Of a DNA stretch of 5,693 nucleotides, positions 5,334-5,693 are shown one piece after another. The notes under the pieces were generated by a model. That model did no database searches. It had not been told where the DNA came from and saw nothing but the letters and a program-made list of their open reading frames with translations. A program made the translations under genes and the position numbers. This DNA is from Bacillota bacterium. Lineage in GTDB: Bacteria > Bacillota > UBA4882 > UBA10575. The stretch is taken from the NCBI GenBank assembly GCA_012521315.1, contig JAAYMP010000143.1, positions 1-5,693 on the forward strand. Reading direction: 5' to 3'. How positions within the stretch are numbered: the stretch's first letter is position 1; each line of letters opens with the position of its first letter.

Positions 5334-5693
5334 ATGATTAAAGTCGGCATCGTCGGCGCCAATGGTTACACCGGCGGCGAACTGATCCGCCTGCTCCATA
5401 AACATCCGGAGGCCACCATCCACGCCCTGACCTCCCGTTCACAGGCCGGACGGCCCGCCTGGGAGCTTTTCCCTGCTTTACACGGAACCGCCCTGGGCCG
5501 GGAGACCGTCCTGGACCTGAACGATCCGCGCTTGTCCCAATGCGACGTGGTCTTTTTGGCGGTCCCCCATGGCGTCGCCGCCGAAATGGCCCCGGGATTT
5601 CTGGCCGCCGGCGTGAAAGTCATCGACCTGGGCGCCGATTTCCGGTTTAAAGACCCGGCCTTGTACGAAGCCTGGTATAAAATTCCCCATCCG
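5334..5693 (+). CDS. argC: N-acetyl-gamma-glutamyl-phosphate reductase (N-terminal part, cut by window end)
   Basis: ArgC reduces N-acetyl-gamma-glutamyl phosphate to N-acetylglutamate semialdehyde with NADPH, the third step of arginine and ornithine synthesis, in the cytoplasm. The 120 residues present start MIKVGIVGANGYTGGEL. This is the NADP-binding Rossmann loop (G8-x2-G11-x2-G14) in the exact form typical of the longer, type 1 ArgC. Further marks are TSRSQAG (about 33-39), DVVFLAVPHGVAAE (71-84) and the family signature DLGADFRF (98-105). The catalytic cysteine, normally near residue 150, and the dimerisation half lie beyond the window; a complete protein is about 345 residues. The gene has its own promoter and ribosome binding site and follows a terminator, so it starts a new unit. 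It is usually followed by argJ, argB and argD, which cannot be checked here. Arginine-dependent repression through the upstream dyads is likely but inferred. Confidence 0.96.
   Translation, partial: MIKVGIVGANGYTGGELIRLLHKHPEATIHALTSRSQAGRPAWELFPALHGTALGRETVLDLNDPRLSQCDVVFLAVPHGVAAEMAPGFLAAGVKVIDLGADFRFKDPALYEAWYKIPHP

Overview
The window looks like a chromosomal segment of a moderately GC-rich Bacillota (Firmicutes)-type bacterium. The evidence is a PrsA-like parvulin foldase, AGGAGG-type ribosome binding sites with GTG starts, sigma-A-like promoters, U-tailed intrinsic terminators and argC opening its own transcription unit. This is inference from gene content and style; no rRNA or other marker gene fixes the genus. 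All genes lie on the + strand.

Left block (1-1793). The window opens inside a gene whose C-terminus resembles the synthetase domain of asparagine synthase (AsnB-like) proteins. Its TGA overlaps, as ATGA, the apparent start of a cysteine-rich protein gene. A second, clearly homologous cysteine-rich gene follows 61 bases later. The pair is a tandem duplication with seven aligned cysteines and a distant resemblance to the YkgJ/UPF0153 cysteine-cluster family. The first copy carries an apparent one-base frameshift in an A6 run right after its ATG. A terminator-like hairpin sits within its first codons. This block is the least ordinary part of the window.

Middle block (1902-5017). An OmpR/PhoB-type response regulator overlaps a membrane sensor histidine kinase by 20 bases, forming a two-component operon. 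About 100 bases later comes a PrsA-like foldase with its own likely promoter. That promoter contains an 11-base-phased direct repeat of the kind OmpR-family regulators bind. A simple inference is that the two-component system senses envelope or secretion stress and controls the foldase. The foldase unit ends in a strong intrinsic terminator (5075-5113).

Right block (5114-5693). A 220-base intergenic region carries a C-rich tract (G4-capable on the minus strand), an AT-rich stretch with operator-like dyads and a near-consensus sigma-A promoter. It leads into argC, the arginine biosynthesis reductase, which is cut by the window edge after 120 codons.

No RNA gene, CRISPR array, insertion sequence or phage element was recognised.
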